This document shows positions 35,175 to 44,455 of a DNA stretch of 64,000 nucleotides, piece by piece. The position numbers and the translations under genes were made by a program. Below the pieces are notes generated by a model that was not told the origin of the DNA, searched no databases, and saw nothing but the letters and a program-made list of their open reading frames with translations. Position 1 is the stretch's first letter. Every line of letters begins with the position of its first letter. Where the stretch lies: NCBI RefSeq assembly GCF_030389965.1, contig NZ_CP128402.1, positions 124,001-188,000 on the forward strand. The letters run 5' to 3'. Origin of the DNA: Candidatus Chlorohelix allophototropha. GTDB lineage: Bacteria; Chloroflexota; Chloroflexia; Chloroheliales; Chloroheliaceae.

Positions 35175-36860
35175 TTACTCCTCGTCCTCAACCTTTTCTT
35201 TGGCATGAAGTTGTTGGTGGCAAAAGAGATGTACCAAACTAAGATTTTCATAACGGTTTTTACCCCCTTTTGCTTTAGCAATTTTATGATGAGCGTGTAA
35301 TTCTTCCTCGTTAAAGAGGGTTTGTCGGCAAACCAGGCATAAACCTTGTTGTTTCTGGGCAAGACGTTGTTTGCTGGGTATTAGTTCTTTTATCTTTTTG
35401 GTTTGCCGAGCTTTCCAGTAGTCTTTTAATTCTGGGTCGTCTGGCGAAGCTCTTCCTTTAACCAGAATGTGTCTTTCTATCGGGAACCAACTGAATTTGA
35501 GCAGATAGCGTTTGGTTTGTTTGTCTCCAAACACCCACACATCCTCTCTGTCCAGATTTAGTTTCCCCCAATAGCGAGCTTTTAGCCACTTCCACGACTT
35601 TTTCGGATGACTGCGTTTGACATAGCGTACTTCTCGGTTATACATATAACGATCTAAATCACTAAAACATTTCTTGGCTACCTCAGTTCGATTATAGTTG
35701 GCCCATCCGCGAATTATCGGGTTAAGCCGGCTCAACACCGCTTTAACATTTTTACCTTTGAATTGTAGCCATTCTTGCTTTAATCTGTTTCGGAATTTTT
35801 GTACTGCCTGCTTGCTAGGTTTGATTAAAAGTTTCCAGCCAGTTTTGGTAGTCCCTGGTTTATGATAGTGTTTAACGTTAAAACTCAGGAAATTAAAACC
35901 TTCAGTGAGATGTACTATTCTGGTCTTTTCTTCCGCTAAACTCAAACCGCGTTCAGCTAGCCACTGACTGAGTTCTTGTTTAGCAGCTTGAGCGTCTGCC
36001 TGGGTTTTACAAAAAACCACCAGGTCGTCGGCATACTTTACCAGGGCCCGCTTGGAAGGCTTGTACCCGGTTTCGCTCGAGGAGATGCCAAGGGCCTGTT
36101 CCATTCCGTGTAAAGTGATGTTTAATAATAAAGGGGAGATTACTCCGCCTTGGGCTGTACCCTGATCCGTTTGGTGGAACACACCCTTTTCAACATAACC
36201 AGCTTTAAGCCATTGGCGAATTAGTTCTCGACCAGGAGTAGGACCAAGTGTGTTTAACAAATACTCCTGACAGATATTATCGAACGCACCGGAAATATCA
36301 GCATCAAGCACCCACTTTTTGGTGCTTCTGGCGTTGGCGAGGGTATAAATTCTATACATCGCGTCGTGGGTGCCTCGACCCGGTCTGAAGCCATAACTAC
36401 TGGCTTCAAAACGGCTCTCCCAGCTTGGCTCTAAGGCGTTTTTCACAATAGCTTGCAGACAACGATCTCGAATGGACACTATTCCTAATGGACGCATTTT
36501 GCCGTTGGCTTTGGCAATGTATACTCTTTTGGCTGGCTGGGCCTTCCAGGTTTGATATTGACACAGTTCATCCACCAATTTACCCCTGGCGGCTGGGGTT
36601 TTGACTACCACTTTGTCCAACCCTGGGGTTTTGGCGCCGTGGTTAATTTGAGTAACCTGTCGTACGCTAACCAGTCGATTAGATTGGCTTCGTAGCATGA
36701 GTTTCTGAAGTGAGCGCACTTTCTTGAAGTTGCTCTTACAAGTAGCCCGGAATATGCGCTGTCTCAAGTTACGCACCATCCGCTGAGCTTTTGGCCAGTC
36801 GACCATATTCCAGTCGGTTGATGTGTTGGCTCCGTTTGCTAAATTGTTATCAATTTGCAT
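35175..36860 (-). CDS. ltrA: Group II intron reverse transcriptase/maturase with HNH endonuclease domain
   Basis: 561 residues. Reverse transcriptase motifs are visible: SYGFRPGRGTHDAMYRI, VLDADISGAFDNI, GTAQGGVISPLLLNI, and the catalytic YADDLVVFCK (YADD). A maturase (X) region follows (IRGWANYNRTEVAKKCF). The C-terminal HNH nuclease has CLVCRQTLFNEEELHAHHK and FCHQQLHAK. All catalytic motifs look intact, so the element could be active in splicing and retrohoming. It lies inside the group II intron, opposite in direction to the CHAT gene. Confidence 0.95.
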   Translation of the reverse strand: MQIDNNLANGANTSTDWNMVDWPKAQRMVRNLRQRIFRATCKSNFKKVRSLQKLMLRSQSNRLVSVRQVTQINHGAKTPGLDKVVVKTPAARGKLVDELCQYQTWKAQPAKRVYIAKANGKMRPLGIVSIRDRCLQAIVKNALEPSWESRFEASSYGFRPGRGTHDAMYRIYTLANARSTKKWVLDADISGAFDNICQEYLLNTLGPTPGRELIRQWLKAGYVEKGVFHQTDQGTAQGGVISPLLLNITLHGMEQALGISSSETGYKPSKRALVKYADDLVVFCKTQADAQAAKQELSQWLAERGLSLAEEKTRIVHLTEGFNFLSFNVKHYHKPGTTKTGWKLLIKPSKQAVQKFRNRLKQEWLQFKGKNVKAVLSRLNPIIRGWANYNRTEVAKKCFSDLDRYMYNREVRYVKRSHPKKSWKWLKARYWGKLNLDREDVWVFGDKQTKRYLLKFSWFPIERHILVKGRASPDDPELKDYWKARQTKKIKELIPSKQRLAQKQQGLCLVCRQTLFNEEELHAHHKIAKAKGGKNRYENLSLVHLFCHQQLHAKEKVEDEE

Positions 36861-37475
36861 CTAACTTTTACCTTCATTAGTAACTATTACGGCGTAATTC
36901 GGGTGGTTTACCAGTATCACGTCAGCCGCCTTTCAGCGAGGGTATCTCCACTTGCTTTGGTGGCCCTATCTGCCCGGTTATGTATTCCCGTTGCCTTACG
37001 GCTGGCAGCCTTCGCTTCTTGATACCTCCCTTTCCCACTGTGGATTTGGTTCGCTCTTACGATTGACTTACTGGCTTGTGCCAGACCACATTGGGGTTAC
37101 TGCGTTCCGCACCTTTGAGATACGATTGGGGTGGGCACTCTCTATACTGCGGGGACCTCTGGTATCCGTTCAACTCCTCCCTGGCTGAGTTTCTCAGTTG
37201 GGATAGCTATTCGACTATCACCTCGTCCCAAATATCAGCGTCTATAACCACATTCCGCTGACTGGCTGTGACGCAGCCTCAATGAGAATTCACTTGCGTT
37301 TACCCGTCCAATCTTTCCCTGGCCCGGTTTGACCTTGTGGTTAGGTTACTTCCTTAGGCTTTATCTCTAGCTTCGCACCCCACCGTTACCAGTGACGCAC
37401 GTAGGTATTGGGAACAGGCTTGGATACTAACCTGGAGTAGTTCTTTAGGCTACTCACTCAAAGTGTGCGACCTCG

Positions 37476-37838
37476 CATCGCAGCAGGGATTCAGCCCACT
37501 TTATATTGCCAGCGGTTTAAAAGTCCAGATAGCTTATTGCAAAGTAAAGGGCATTGTTTCAGTTTATTTCACTTATATTACCGATTTTCGCAATTGGGCA
37601 GACTCCCTGTTAAAATATGGAGAAGTGAGAAGCTCGTAAAAATATGCTAGGTTAAAGTTGTAGATTGCGGTTGTCAAGACCTAATATTCCGGGCTAAAAA
37701 TGCATCTGAATTTAACCCACTTTTTTAAGAAAAAGCTCCAGGCAGTGGCCTGTCGCACGCTGGCGTTCGCACAAAAGCCAAGCTTTTGCGCTCAACCAGC
37801 TCTTATTAGGCTGAAATAATCTTAGCCTCTTGAAATCT
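37476..37838. other. Spacer between the group II intron and the IS21 genes
   Basis: No gene recognised. The left end of the IS21-type element should be inside this stretch or at its right end; I could not find a convincing terminal inverted repeat shared with the region near 40.19 kb. Confidence 0.4.
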
Positions 37839-38636
37839 TTAAGAACCAGTTCCCGCTTCCGGTTTCTTTTCTTCTGGTGGAAGTTGCCGACGCTCTAAGC
37901 CGTAACTCTCCTTTCCTAAAGTGCGGTAACTGCTACCTCTTAAATAAAAAACTTCTCCGTGATGCAATAAACGGTCAATAATCGCCACCATCAAGGCAGT
38001 ATCACCACCCTCGATCAGTTCGCCCCAGTTAGAAAGGCTTTTGTTACTGGTAATGATCGTAGCACCTCTGAGGTAACGTCCGCTGATCAGCTCATATAAG
38101 GCCGGACCTACACGTGCGTCCATCGGTAAATAGCCCAGTTCGTCTAATACCAACACCTGACATTTCAAAAGCGGCTCTAAAATCCTGGCTATTTCCTGGC
38201 GAGTGCTAGCCGCAATCACTTGGTTCGCCAGTTGTTGAGCCGTAATGAACTTTACGGTGTAACCCAACTGCACCATCTTAATTCCGGCTGCAATCGAAAG
38301 ATGGGTTTTCCCAAGCCCACTTGCCCCGATTAGGAGTAAATTCCCAGCTTTTTCTACAAAACTGCTGTCGAAATAGCGTAAAATCACGCTGCGCTTCAGT
38401 TCCGGGTGGCGACTGAAATCGAATTGTTCCAGGCTGGCTTCAAAAGGGAAACTGGCTGAGTGCAAACGCTTTTTGAGTTGGTTCTCCTGACGAGATAGCA
38501 ACTCTTCGCTTAACAATTCTTCTAAAAACTCCCCGTAATCCATTCCGGTTTCGCGTGCCCGTTCAATCCAATCGCTGTATACCTGTTTTACCCTGCCCAG
38601 TTTTAGGCTGGTGAGTTTATGTTCCAGACTATTCAT
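37839..38636 (-). CDS. istB: IS21-family helper ATPase IstB
   Basis: 265 residues, AAA+ type. Walker A LLLIGASGLGKTHLSIA (residues about 102-118), Walker B VLVLDELGYLPMD, and the family segment IITSNKSLSNWGELI with a final arginine region YRTLGKESYGLERRQ. IstB delivers target DNA to the IstA transposase. Its ATG overlaps the istA stop by four bases. Confidence 0.95.
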   Translation of the reverse strand: MNSLEHKLTSLKLGRVKQVYSDWIERARETGMDYGEFLEELLSEELLSRQENQLKKRLHSASFPFEASLEQFDFSRHPELKRSVILRYFDSSFVEKAGNLLLIGASGLGKTHLSIAAGIKMVQLGYTVKFITAQQLANQVIAASTRQEIARILEPLLKCQVLVLDELGYLPMDARVGPALYELISGRYLRGATIITSNKSLSNWGELIEGGDTALMVAIIDRLLHHGEVFYLRGSSYRTLGKESYGLERRQLPPEEKKPEAGTGS

Positions 38637-40144
38637 CCCACCGCCCTTTCTATTTCATTTTCCTCAGGTATGGCCGAAAAACGGTTGGCCACCAGTGGTT
38701 CGTATTCACTGAGTAGCCGTTCCACCGCTGGTTGAGTGGGCTTGAGGGTAGCGGCATTACTGCCTGAACCCGCTGGCTTGAGTAATAAACCCTTGAGATA
38801 TTCCGCCCCGTAAAGCTGTTGTTCCGTTGCCAATTCCACCGCCGCCTGGAATTCTTCCAGCCCTACCTGCTGGGCCAGCGCGTATAGTTGGTGGATTTGT
38901 TCACTCATGGTGGCTCTTTGCCGTCGACAGATTACCGCCACATACTGGTACACTTGCGGTCCTAAATTTAACAACCAATCCCGCCACACCATGGTTCTGG
39001 CTCTGGGTTTGATCTCAAAAGCTTGGGTGTAATGTTCCGGTATTACTAAGCGGCGGTTTCGGGAATAACAACGGGGGTGCTGTGCCACCAGTTCCGTACC
39101 CCGCCATAACTTCAGCCATTCCCGATGTATCCGGGCTGTCAGGGTTTGTCCCATTAGTTCCGCCGGTACGCTATATTTGTTGGTCTCAAAAATGACTACC
39201 CCTTCCCGGTTTACCACCAGGCTGGTAAATAAACCGTAATCCCGGGCACTAGCAGGCAATGGGCTGAAGTGTTTACGCTCTATTTCCAGTAAGCTACCCG
39301 GAATTTCCCCGGTCGCTGCGCATGTACGCTCGTAATTCACTACCCCTAACCATTCTTCCAACTGCCTTACCAGATCCGCCGCATCGTAGAATGTACGACC
39401 AGCTAGAAAATTGTTTTTGGTATACTTTACCAAATTTTCTACGGCACCTTTCTGGTTTCCGCTGGCCGGGGCACAGGCTTCCGGGTGAAACTCGAATTCT
39501 AGTGCCAGTTTCTGCCACACCGGATGCCACACTGGTTGGTTCTTTTCATCTCGCCTCAGTACCACCGTCTTCATATTATCCGTGGTAATTACCCACGGTA
39601 CTCCCCCCATCCGGTTGAGGGCTTCCACCAGGCAGCGCACCAGCGTTTCTTCGGCCATATCTTTCTGAAAGCTCACATACATAAAACGCGAGTATTTCAG
39701 CCGGGCACAGAAAAAGTAGAAGGTTTGGGGTACACTATCTTGTTTACTGAACAGCACTCCCCGAATTTCACCCCAGTCTATTTGCAAAAACTCTCCAGGT
39801 AAGCCCTCAAAACGTATCTGTACCTGATGAGCCTGGTTCTCTCTGGCTTTTTTGAGCTTGCGCACATAGTCATAGAAGGCGGTGGGTCTGCCACAGTAGG
39901 GCTGTTTGGGATCTTCCCACGCTAGTTCCAGCATTCTTTTCACTTGTAGTTTTTGTTCTAGCCAGCCTTCAATCTGTTCTTTGAAGACTGCCACACTACT
40001 TTCACGATTGGGGCGGGTTTGTACCTTGTCGCTAGGTTCATTTAGCACTCTTTTTACGGTACGGGCATCATGTTGCACTTTGCCCGCAATTACGTTGTAG
40101 TTGTCCCCTCGTTTCCGGTGGTACTTTATTGCGCTTCTGGCCAT
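38633..40144 (-). CDS. istA: IS21-family transposase IstA
   Basis: About 503 residues. An N-terminal helix-turn-helix region is followed by a DDE integrase core with EFLQIDWGEIRG, VPWVITTDNMKTVVLRRDE and FEFHPEACAPASGNQKGAVENLVKY, where the glutamate falls. I prefer the ATG at 40144 (MARSAIKYHRK); the ATG at 40156 would touch the AAGGAG site. The pair istA-istB looks intact. The IS inserted just upstream of, or into the 5' end of, the radical SAM gene that reads away from it. Confidence 0.92.
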   Translation of the reverse strand: MARSAIKYHRKRGDNYNVIAGKVQHDARTVKRVLNEPSDKVQTRPNRESSVAVFKEQIEGWLEQKLQVKRMLELAWEDPKQPYCGRPTAFYDYVRKLKKARENQAHQVQIRFEGLPGEFLQIDWGEIRGVLFSKQDSVPQTFYFFCARLKYSRFMYVSFQKDMAEETLVRCLVEALNRMGGVPWVITTDNMKTVVLRRDEKNQPVWHPVWQKLALEFEFHPEACAPASGNQKGAVENLVKYTKNNFLAGRTFYDAADLVRQLEEWLGVVNYERTCAATGEIPGSLLEIERKHFSPLPASARDYGLFTSLVVNREGVVIFETNKYSVPAELMGQTLTARIHREWLKLWRGTELVAQHPRCYSRNRRLVIPEHYTQAFEIKPRARTMVWRDWLLNLGPQVYQYVAVICRRQRATMSEQIHQLYALAQQVGLEEFQAAVELATEQQLYGAEYLKGLLLKPAGSGSNAATLKPTQPAVERLLSEYEPLVANRFSAIPEENEIERAVG

Positions 40145-40189
40145 AACTTCTAACATCTCCTTCTCGTAGCTCCTCTCTTCTCACCCTTC

Positions 40190-41569
40190 TTGCCAATAGT
40201 GTTGCTAGAACAACTATTCTACAAAATTGGTCTTCTAAGAGAAACCCAAAACGGCATTTTTATCCCGGAATCCTTTTCCTTTCCTTCCCGTATTCTACAC
40301 TTGACTTTGGTCGAAGCAAGCCAAGCGCCAGTTTTCGAAAACAATTTAATTTCAAACGATCCGGCATACTGGAAAGAGGTAGCTGAGTTGCGCAATTATG
40401 CCGCGCGGGCGCAACAAACCTTAGAGGAGCAGCAAAACCGACCCTTTTCCCCGCTAGGATTGACCCTTTACCTTAGCAATCGCTGCAACCTGTCCTGCGT
40501 CTATTGTTTTGCAGAATCCGGGGAGGAACAGCCGCAAAGATTGGTTCCGACAGTTGCACTGGCAGCAGCAAAAATTGTAGCGGAAAACTGCTTGATAGAG
40601 AAATACCCTTTAACAGTTGCTTTTACTGGCGGTGGTGAACCTACTCTGGAGCAACCTATATTGGATACTCTGTTGGATGGGTTGGAACAACTGACTACTG
40701 AATATGGTCTGGCTTTATTCCGGTATATTTCGACCAATGGGGTTATGGAGGAGGCAAGAGCAAGGTGGTTGGCACAGCGTTTTGACTTGATCAGCCTTTC
40801 TTGCGACGGTCCCCCTCCAGTACAGGCGGTTCAGCGACCACTACGGAATGGATGTGATAGCTCTCCAAAAATGGAACGGACGGCGCAAATCGTGCGTGAA
40901 TCGGGAAAAACACTGCATGTCAGGGTTACGGTTACGCGACAGACGCTATTTCTACTGCCCGCTATTTCCAGATATTTGTGCTGCCAGATCGAACCAAAGG
41001 AAATAAACGTGGAGCCAGTTTATCGGGGTGGGAGAGCCACGGGTGTTCTCGAACCGGAAATGGCAGGGGACTTTGTAGAAGCTTTTCTGGAAGCAAGAAA
41101 AATTGCAAGGGATTATGGAGTTCGCTTGTTAATGTCGGGTAGCCGTCCCGGTGAAATTCATGGTCCATATTGCCAAGTGCTGCGAGATGTATTGCATCTG
41201 TTACCAGGGGGCGAAGCTACAGCCTGTTTCAAGACCGCGCACACCACTCGGCACGGTCAAAATGATTTTTTGATAGGTCAGTTTGAGAAAAATGATGGGG
41301 TTTTCAATATAGACCAACCAAAAGTTCGGATGCTGAGGCAAACTTTACAAAATACCATTCCTCAATGCTCAAGCTGTTTTAACCTCTATCACTGTGCGCG
41401 TGGTTGTCCAGATTTTTGCGTGTTGGAAGAGAATATACCAGAAAAGAGTTTTCGCTGTTTGGTTCAACAAATGCTTATAAGTGTTCAACTTCAGGAAATA
41501 GCTAATACTATAAAGGAGGATGCCTTCCGTTTGTCAGGAGTAACTGGCAAGGAGGTGGGGCGATGGTAA
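40190..41569 (+). CDS. Radical SAM/SPASM protein, 5' end possibly altered by IS21
   Basis: 459 residues from a TTG at 40190. A radical SAM core with CNLSCVYC (C99, C103, C106) binds the 4Fe-4S cluster that cleaves S-adenosylmethionine. FTGGGEPTLEQ is the GGE-like SAM-binding strand. The C-terminal SPASM-type cysteines are in IPQCSSCFNLYHCARGCPDFC and SFRC, for extra clusters. Proteins with this pair of modules modify ribosomal peptides or act as anaerobic sulfatase-type maturases; the substrate is unknown. The frame begins within about 40 bases of the IS21 transposase start, with no ribosome binding site, so the native 5' end was probably lost or replaced. The stop overlaps the next radical SAM gene. 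Confidence 0.8.
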   Translation: MPIVLLEQLFYKIGLLRETQNGIFIPESFSFPSRILHLTLVEASQAPVFENNLISNDPAYWKEVAELRNYAARAQQTLEEQQNRPFSPLGLTLYLSNRCNLSCVYCFAESGEEQPQRLVPTVALAAAKIVAENCLIEKYPLTVAFTGGGEPTLEQPILDTLLDGLEQLTTEYGLALFRYISTNGVMEEARARWLAQRFDLISLSCDGPPPVQAVQRPLRNGCDSSPKMERTAQIVRESGKTLHVRVTVTRQTLFLLPAISRYLCCQIEPKEINVEPVYRGGRATGVLEPEMAGDFVEAFLEARKIARDYGVRLLMSGSRPGEIHGPYCQVLRDVLHLLPGGEATACFKTAHTTRHGQNDFLIGQFEKNDGVFNIDQPKVRMLRQTLQNTIPQCSSCFNLYHCARGCPDFCVLEENIPEKSFRCLVQQMLISVQLQEIANTIKEDAFRLSGVTGKEVGRW

Positions 41570-42915
41570 ACCCAGAACAGCTCAATTTTTTTGAATGGTT
41601 TTTTAGAAATGCCTCTTCTAAACTAGACTTAGCTGCGTTAAAACGCGATTGGCTGTTGCTGTCACCCAATTACGATATAAACAAGTGGTTACTCCCCTTG
41701 CCTCCTTGGGCACAACGTCCTTATAAGGATACAGGTGAACAAGCTTGGAACAAATTATGCCAGAACTTTGCAATTGCCAGCAATAATTCTAAACCGTTTT
41801 GCATTTATTTACATGTGCCGTTCTGCTCTAGCAAGTGCGGTTTTTGCGATAGCTATTCCTTTAAATTAGGTGGGCATCAGGCACAACATATTGAGACCTA
41901 CGTAGAACGCCTGTGTTACGAACTAAGCCTGTGGAGCAACCAAGGTAATTTGCGAGAACGCCCTATCTCAACCGTACACCTAGGTGGTGGCACTCCCACC
42001 TTCTTGGGAGAAAAAGGCTTGGTAAGGCTGGTAGAGTGTTGCAAAGAACTCTTTAATATTTCTCCTGATACCGAATGGGCTTTGGAATCCACCGTTGAGT
42101 CTCTGACTCCCGGCGTGATAACTGAAATGCACCGCTTGGGCTTTCGGCGATTACATATCGGAGTGCAAAGTCTTGAGGAACCAGTGCGCCTAGAAATAGG
42201 GCGCAGAAATACCCCGGACGAAGTAGTGAAGAAAATACAGGATACCCTAGCACTGGGTTGGGTGGTAACGGTTGATCTTGTGTGTGGGTTACCTTATCAG
42301 ACTCTAGAGGGCTTTATCACCGGTCTTGAAACCTTGCTTGAAGCAGGTGTTGATGGGGTTTCGCTATACGAATTGCTAATTTACCCACAAAATAGCCGAT
42401 GGGCAGAGAAAAACGAGCTTTCTAAGCAAAACCATTTGCCCAATTTCCTGATGTTCCTAGCCGGAGTGCAAATTCTAGAAATGCGGGGATTTTCAAAAAA
42501 TCTTTTCAACCATTGGGCTACTTGCCGAGATAAAAATATATATTTTACTTTTCCAACACGCGATGAGGATTTATTAGCAGTAGGAACCATCGCCGATGGT
42601 GTTTTTGGGGACTATCATTATAGACACCCTCGTTACGCGCCCTACCTAAGAGATGCCCGAGAAGGTTTACCTGGTCTAGAGGGAGGGCTGAAACGGAATT
42701 TTATTGAATCAAGGTTACAGCCATTCAGGGTAGCCCTTTTATCTGGAAAGCTACAACCAGCATTGGTCGAAGAATTAGCTATTTTACACAAGACCGAGTT
42801 GATCAAACAATGGCTAGAGCATGGGTTGGTAAAATGGCTGGAAGATAGTAGCCTTGAGTTGACCGGAAGCGGTTCCTGGTTCACTGGTAATCTATTGGCA
42901 CAACTCTCACAATAA
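41563..42915 (+). CDS. HemN/HemW-like radical SAM protein
   Basis: 450 residues. YLHVPFCSSKCGFCDSYSF carries the CxxxCxxC cluster motif (C88, C92, C95). STVHLGGGTPTFL and HIGVQSLEEPVRLEIGRRNT are the coproporphyrinogen dehydrogenase/HemW-type core. A 75-residue extension precedes the core. The start lies inside the end of the preceding radical SAM gene (7-base overlap), after GCAAGGAGGTGGGG, so the two are translated together and probably act in one pathway. HemW-like proteins also serve as methyltransferases and heme chaperones, so heme synthesis should not be assumed. Confidence 0.82.
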   Translation: MVNPEQLNFFEWFFRNASSKLDLAALKRDWLLLSPNYDINKWLLPLPPWAQRPYKDTGEQAWNKLCQNFAIASNNSKPFCIYLHVPFCSSKCGFCDSYSFKLGGHQAQHIETYVERLCYELSLWSNQGNLRERPISTVHLGGGTPTFLGEKGLVRLVECCKELFNISPDTEWALESTVESLTPGVITEMHRLGFRRLHIGVQSLEEPVRLEIGRRNTPDEVVKKIQDTLALGWVVTVDLVCGLPYQTLEGFITGLETLLEAGVDGVSLYELLIYPQNSRWAEKNELSKQNHLPNFLMFLAGVQILEMRGFSKNLFNHWATCRDKNIYFTFPTRDEDLLAVGTIADGVFGDYHYRHPRYAPYLRDAREGLPGLEGGLKRNFIESRLQPFRVALLSGKLQPALVEELAILHKTELIKQWLEHGLVKWLEDSSLELTGSGSWFTGNLLAQLSQ

Positions 42916-43425
42916 CTGGGGTTTTGAGCATAGCTGACAACTTAAGGATTTGACTGACTTATCAAGTACAAAACTAGGAATTTTTAGGCGAATTCCATAC
43001 CAATTTTGGCTGATATGTTCTTAATTTTCGCAAATCTGACTGCTTTGGCAATTACTACTCGGGCAAATTATAGGCTTTTTGTTGCCAAACAATTATTTTT
43101 ACTGAAAATTGACCACTTTGAGTGGCATCGTAATTATCTTGACAAATTCAGTTGGAGCTTAAGTTGTCAACTATGGGTTTAGGGAATCAAACTATTGCTA
43201 CGATAAGAGGTCAACCAAATTAGGATTAAAATCGGTGAAAAACCTCATCGCCCTGATGTTCCTTTTACCAGTACAGATCTTAAAGTGCGCCTACTAGAGG
43301 GAATCAAAACAATACTACGATGAGTGGTCAGTACTGAAGTTCTAAAGAGTGGTTAAGGCTTTGTAATAGTAACAACTCTGGGAGGGTCAAATATGTAGGC
43401 TTGACTGGTTTGGTAAACTTTAGCA
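42916..43425. other. Gene-free stretch with inverted and direct repeats
   Basis: An inverted repeat of 17 bases with one mismatch (42930-42946 and 43158-43174, core TGACAACTTAAG) encloses 211 bases without a gene and looks like a degenerate MITE, although no clear target duplication flanks it. To its right two 33-base direct repeats with about 25 matches lie at 43181-43213 and 43298-43330 (core GGGAATCAAA, then CTACGAT and GGTCA). Confidence 0.45.
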
Positions 43426-43623
43426 ATGACAGCCGAACACGAAAGTATACTACTAAAATTAAAAGAAGAAAACGCATTGCTGCGCCTAACAATTGCAGTG
43501 CAGCAAGCAGTCATAGATACGTTTACCCAACAGGCTAAATCCCTTGCATATCTCCCCAAGCTTGTCAGAATTATTGAAAGGAACCGCTCTTGCTTTACCC
43601 TGCGCCACAACCTTACCCGCTAG
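43426..43623 (+). CDS. Small coiled-coil protein, hypothetical
   Basis: 65 residues, MTAEHESILLKLKEENALLR and following heptads up to about residue 36 predict a short coiled coil. It overlaps the start of the CpXC gene by 34 bases. There is no good ribosome binding site. It resembles the N-terminal zipper of IS66-type transposases in style only, so it may be a remnant or a chance frame. Confidence 0.3.
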   Translation: MTAEHESILLKLKEENALLRLTIAVQQAVIDTFTQQAKSLAYLPKLVRIIERNRSCFTLRHNLTR

Positions 43624-44210
43624 ATTGCCCTCAGTGTGGCAAGCCTTTTGAAACACAGGTACACACGATTGTACTGCCCGGTAGCCCTGCTTTTGAGGCG
43701 CTCAAGCAAGCGGAGTTGAACCGGAGTACCTGCCCTCACTGCGGGCAAAGTGGTTATCTGCTGGTACCTTTTGTGCTGTACCAACCGGGGCGAGTCACCT
43801 GCTTTATTCCCCACTTTCAGGCGATGTCGGAGCAAGCGCGACAGGAGTTGGTGGCACCGTTGGTGAGTATGCTCAGGCAGGTGGCAGGGGAGGAATTTGA
43901 GGCAGAGGGACAAGTGCAGGTCGGGGTGAGCGAAAATTACGAGACGATGGTGCAACTGGCAAAGGGCGAGGTAGGGGCAGAGGGTGAGGAAGCCGCCAAA
44001 CTGCGCTATTTGATCGGTATCCTACAACTGATGTTGCAGGTTGATGCGGTGCAACTGGCTGCCCTGAAAGCGAAGCATCAGGATAAACTCCCTGCTCTGG
44101 TAGAACTGGCGGAAGGGTTTGCAGCGCAAGAGAATGGACGCAATCCTGCCATGGTGGAAGCCTTGCAAGCGCTGGCTCTTAAATTAAAAGAGACCACACC
44201 AATACCTTAG
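43590..44210 (+). CDS. CpXC-domain protein
   Basis: 206 residues from a TTG at 43590 preceded by GAAAGGAACC. Two CPxC knuckles, DCPQCGKPFETQVHTIVLPG and STCPHCGQSGYLLVPFVLYQPG, make the CpXC domain, which is expected to bind zinc. A helical C-terminal half (LPALVELAEGFAAQENGRN) follows. Function of the family is unknown. It is isolated between accessory regions and lies upstream of the partition genes, on the same strand. Confidence 0.75.
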   Translation: MLYPAPQPYPLDCPQCGKPFETQVHTIVLPGSPAFEALKQAELNRSTCPHCGQSGYLLVPFVLYQPGRVTCFIPHFQAMSEQARQELVAPLVSMLRQVAGEEFEAEGQVQVGVSENYETMVQLAKGEVGAEGEEAAKLRYLIGILQLMLQVDAVQLAALKAKHQDKLPALVELAEGFAAQENGRNPAMVEALQALALKLKETTPIP

Positions 44211-44455
44211 CATTGGGGTAACAAACAAGGCGCTTGTACTTTTGAAAACAGGAGAGTGTAGTTGTATTATATTTATTTATGTCAAGTTGAAATGAAGCCT
44301 AAACAAATTGACTTGCTGCCAAAATAATAGCCATACCGCCTAAACATTGCGATAAATAAATTGCACAATAATTCCATTTCACATCTTCACAAGTTTGTGA
44401 AAGTATGTTAAGATATTGCTAGCGAACCTATGTTTTCACGATAAGGAGGTCTATT
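44211..44455 (+). promoter_or_regulatory. Upstream region of parA with a palindrome and strong ribosome binding site
   Basis: TTCACAAGTTTGTGAA (44386-44401) has 7-bp arms and a 2-base centre and is a likely operator. AAGGAGG (44443-44449) is a strong ribosome binding site but no ATG, GTG or in-frame TTG follows at proper distance; the best-spaced codon is CTG at 44456 (ATT at 44453 is closer). The rest of the stretch is AT-rich without a gene. Confidence 0.55.

Larger units (their letters stand above)
35072..37475 (-). mobile_element. Group II intron (ends approximate)
   Basis: On the minus strand a structured 5' region of about 600 bases precedes a reverse transcriptase gene. After the gene comes a domain V-like hairpin (35147-35113: GAGCGAATTGCGTC, GAAA loop, GGACGCACGGTTCG), then a domain VI-like hairpin and the 3' end CTACCCGGC. 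The 3' boundary falls at about 35070-35072, within three bases of the stop codon of the CHAT gene on the other strand. The 5' boundary, near 37460-37475 by the start of similar-looking intron structure, is only estimated. Confidence 0.75.

Noticed and set aside
37476..40190. IS21 terminal repeats
   Set aside because: I looked for matching ends on both sides of istA-istB and found none convincing, so I annotate only the genes.
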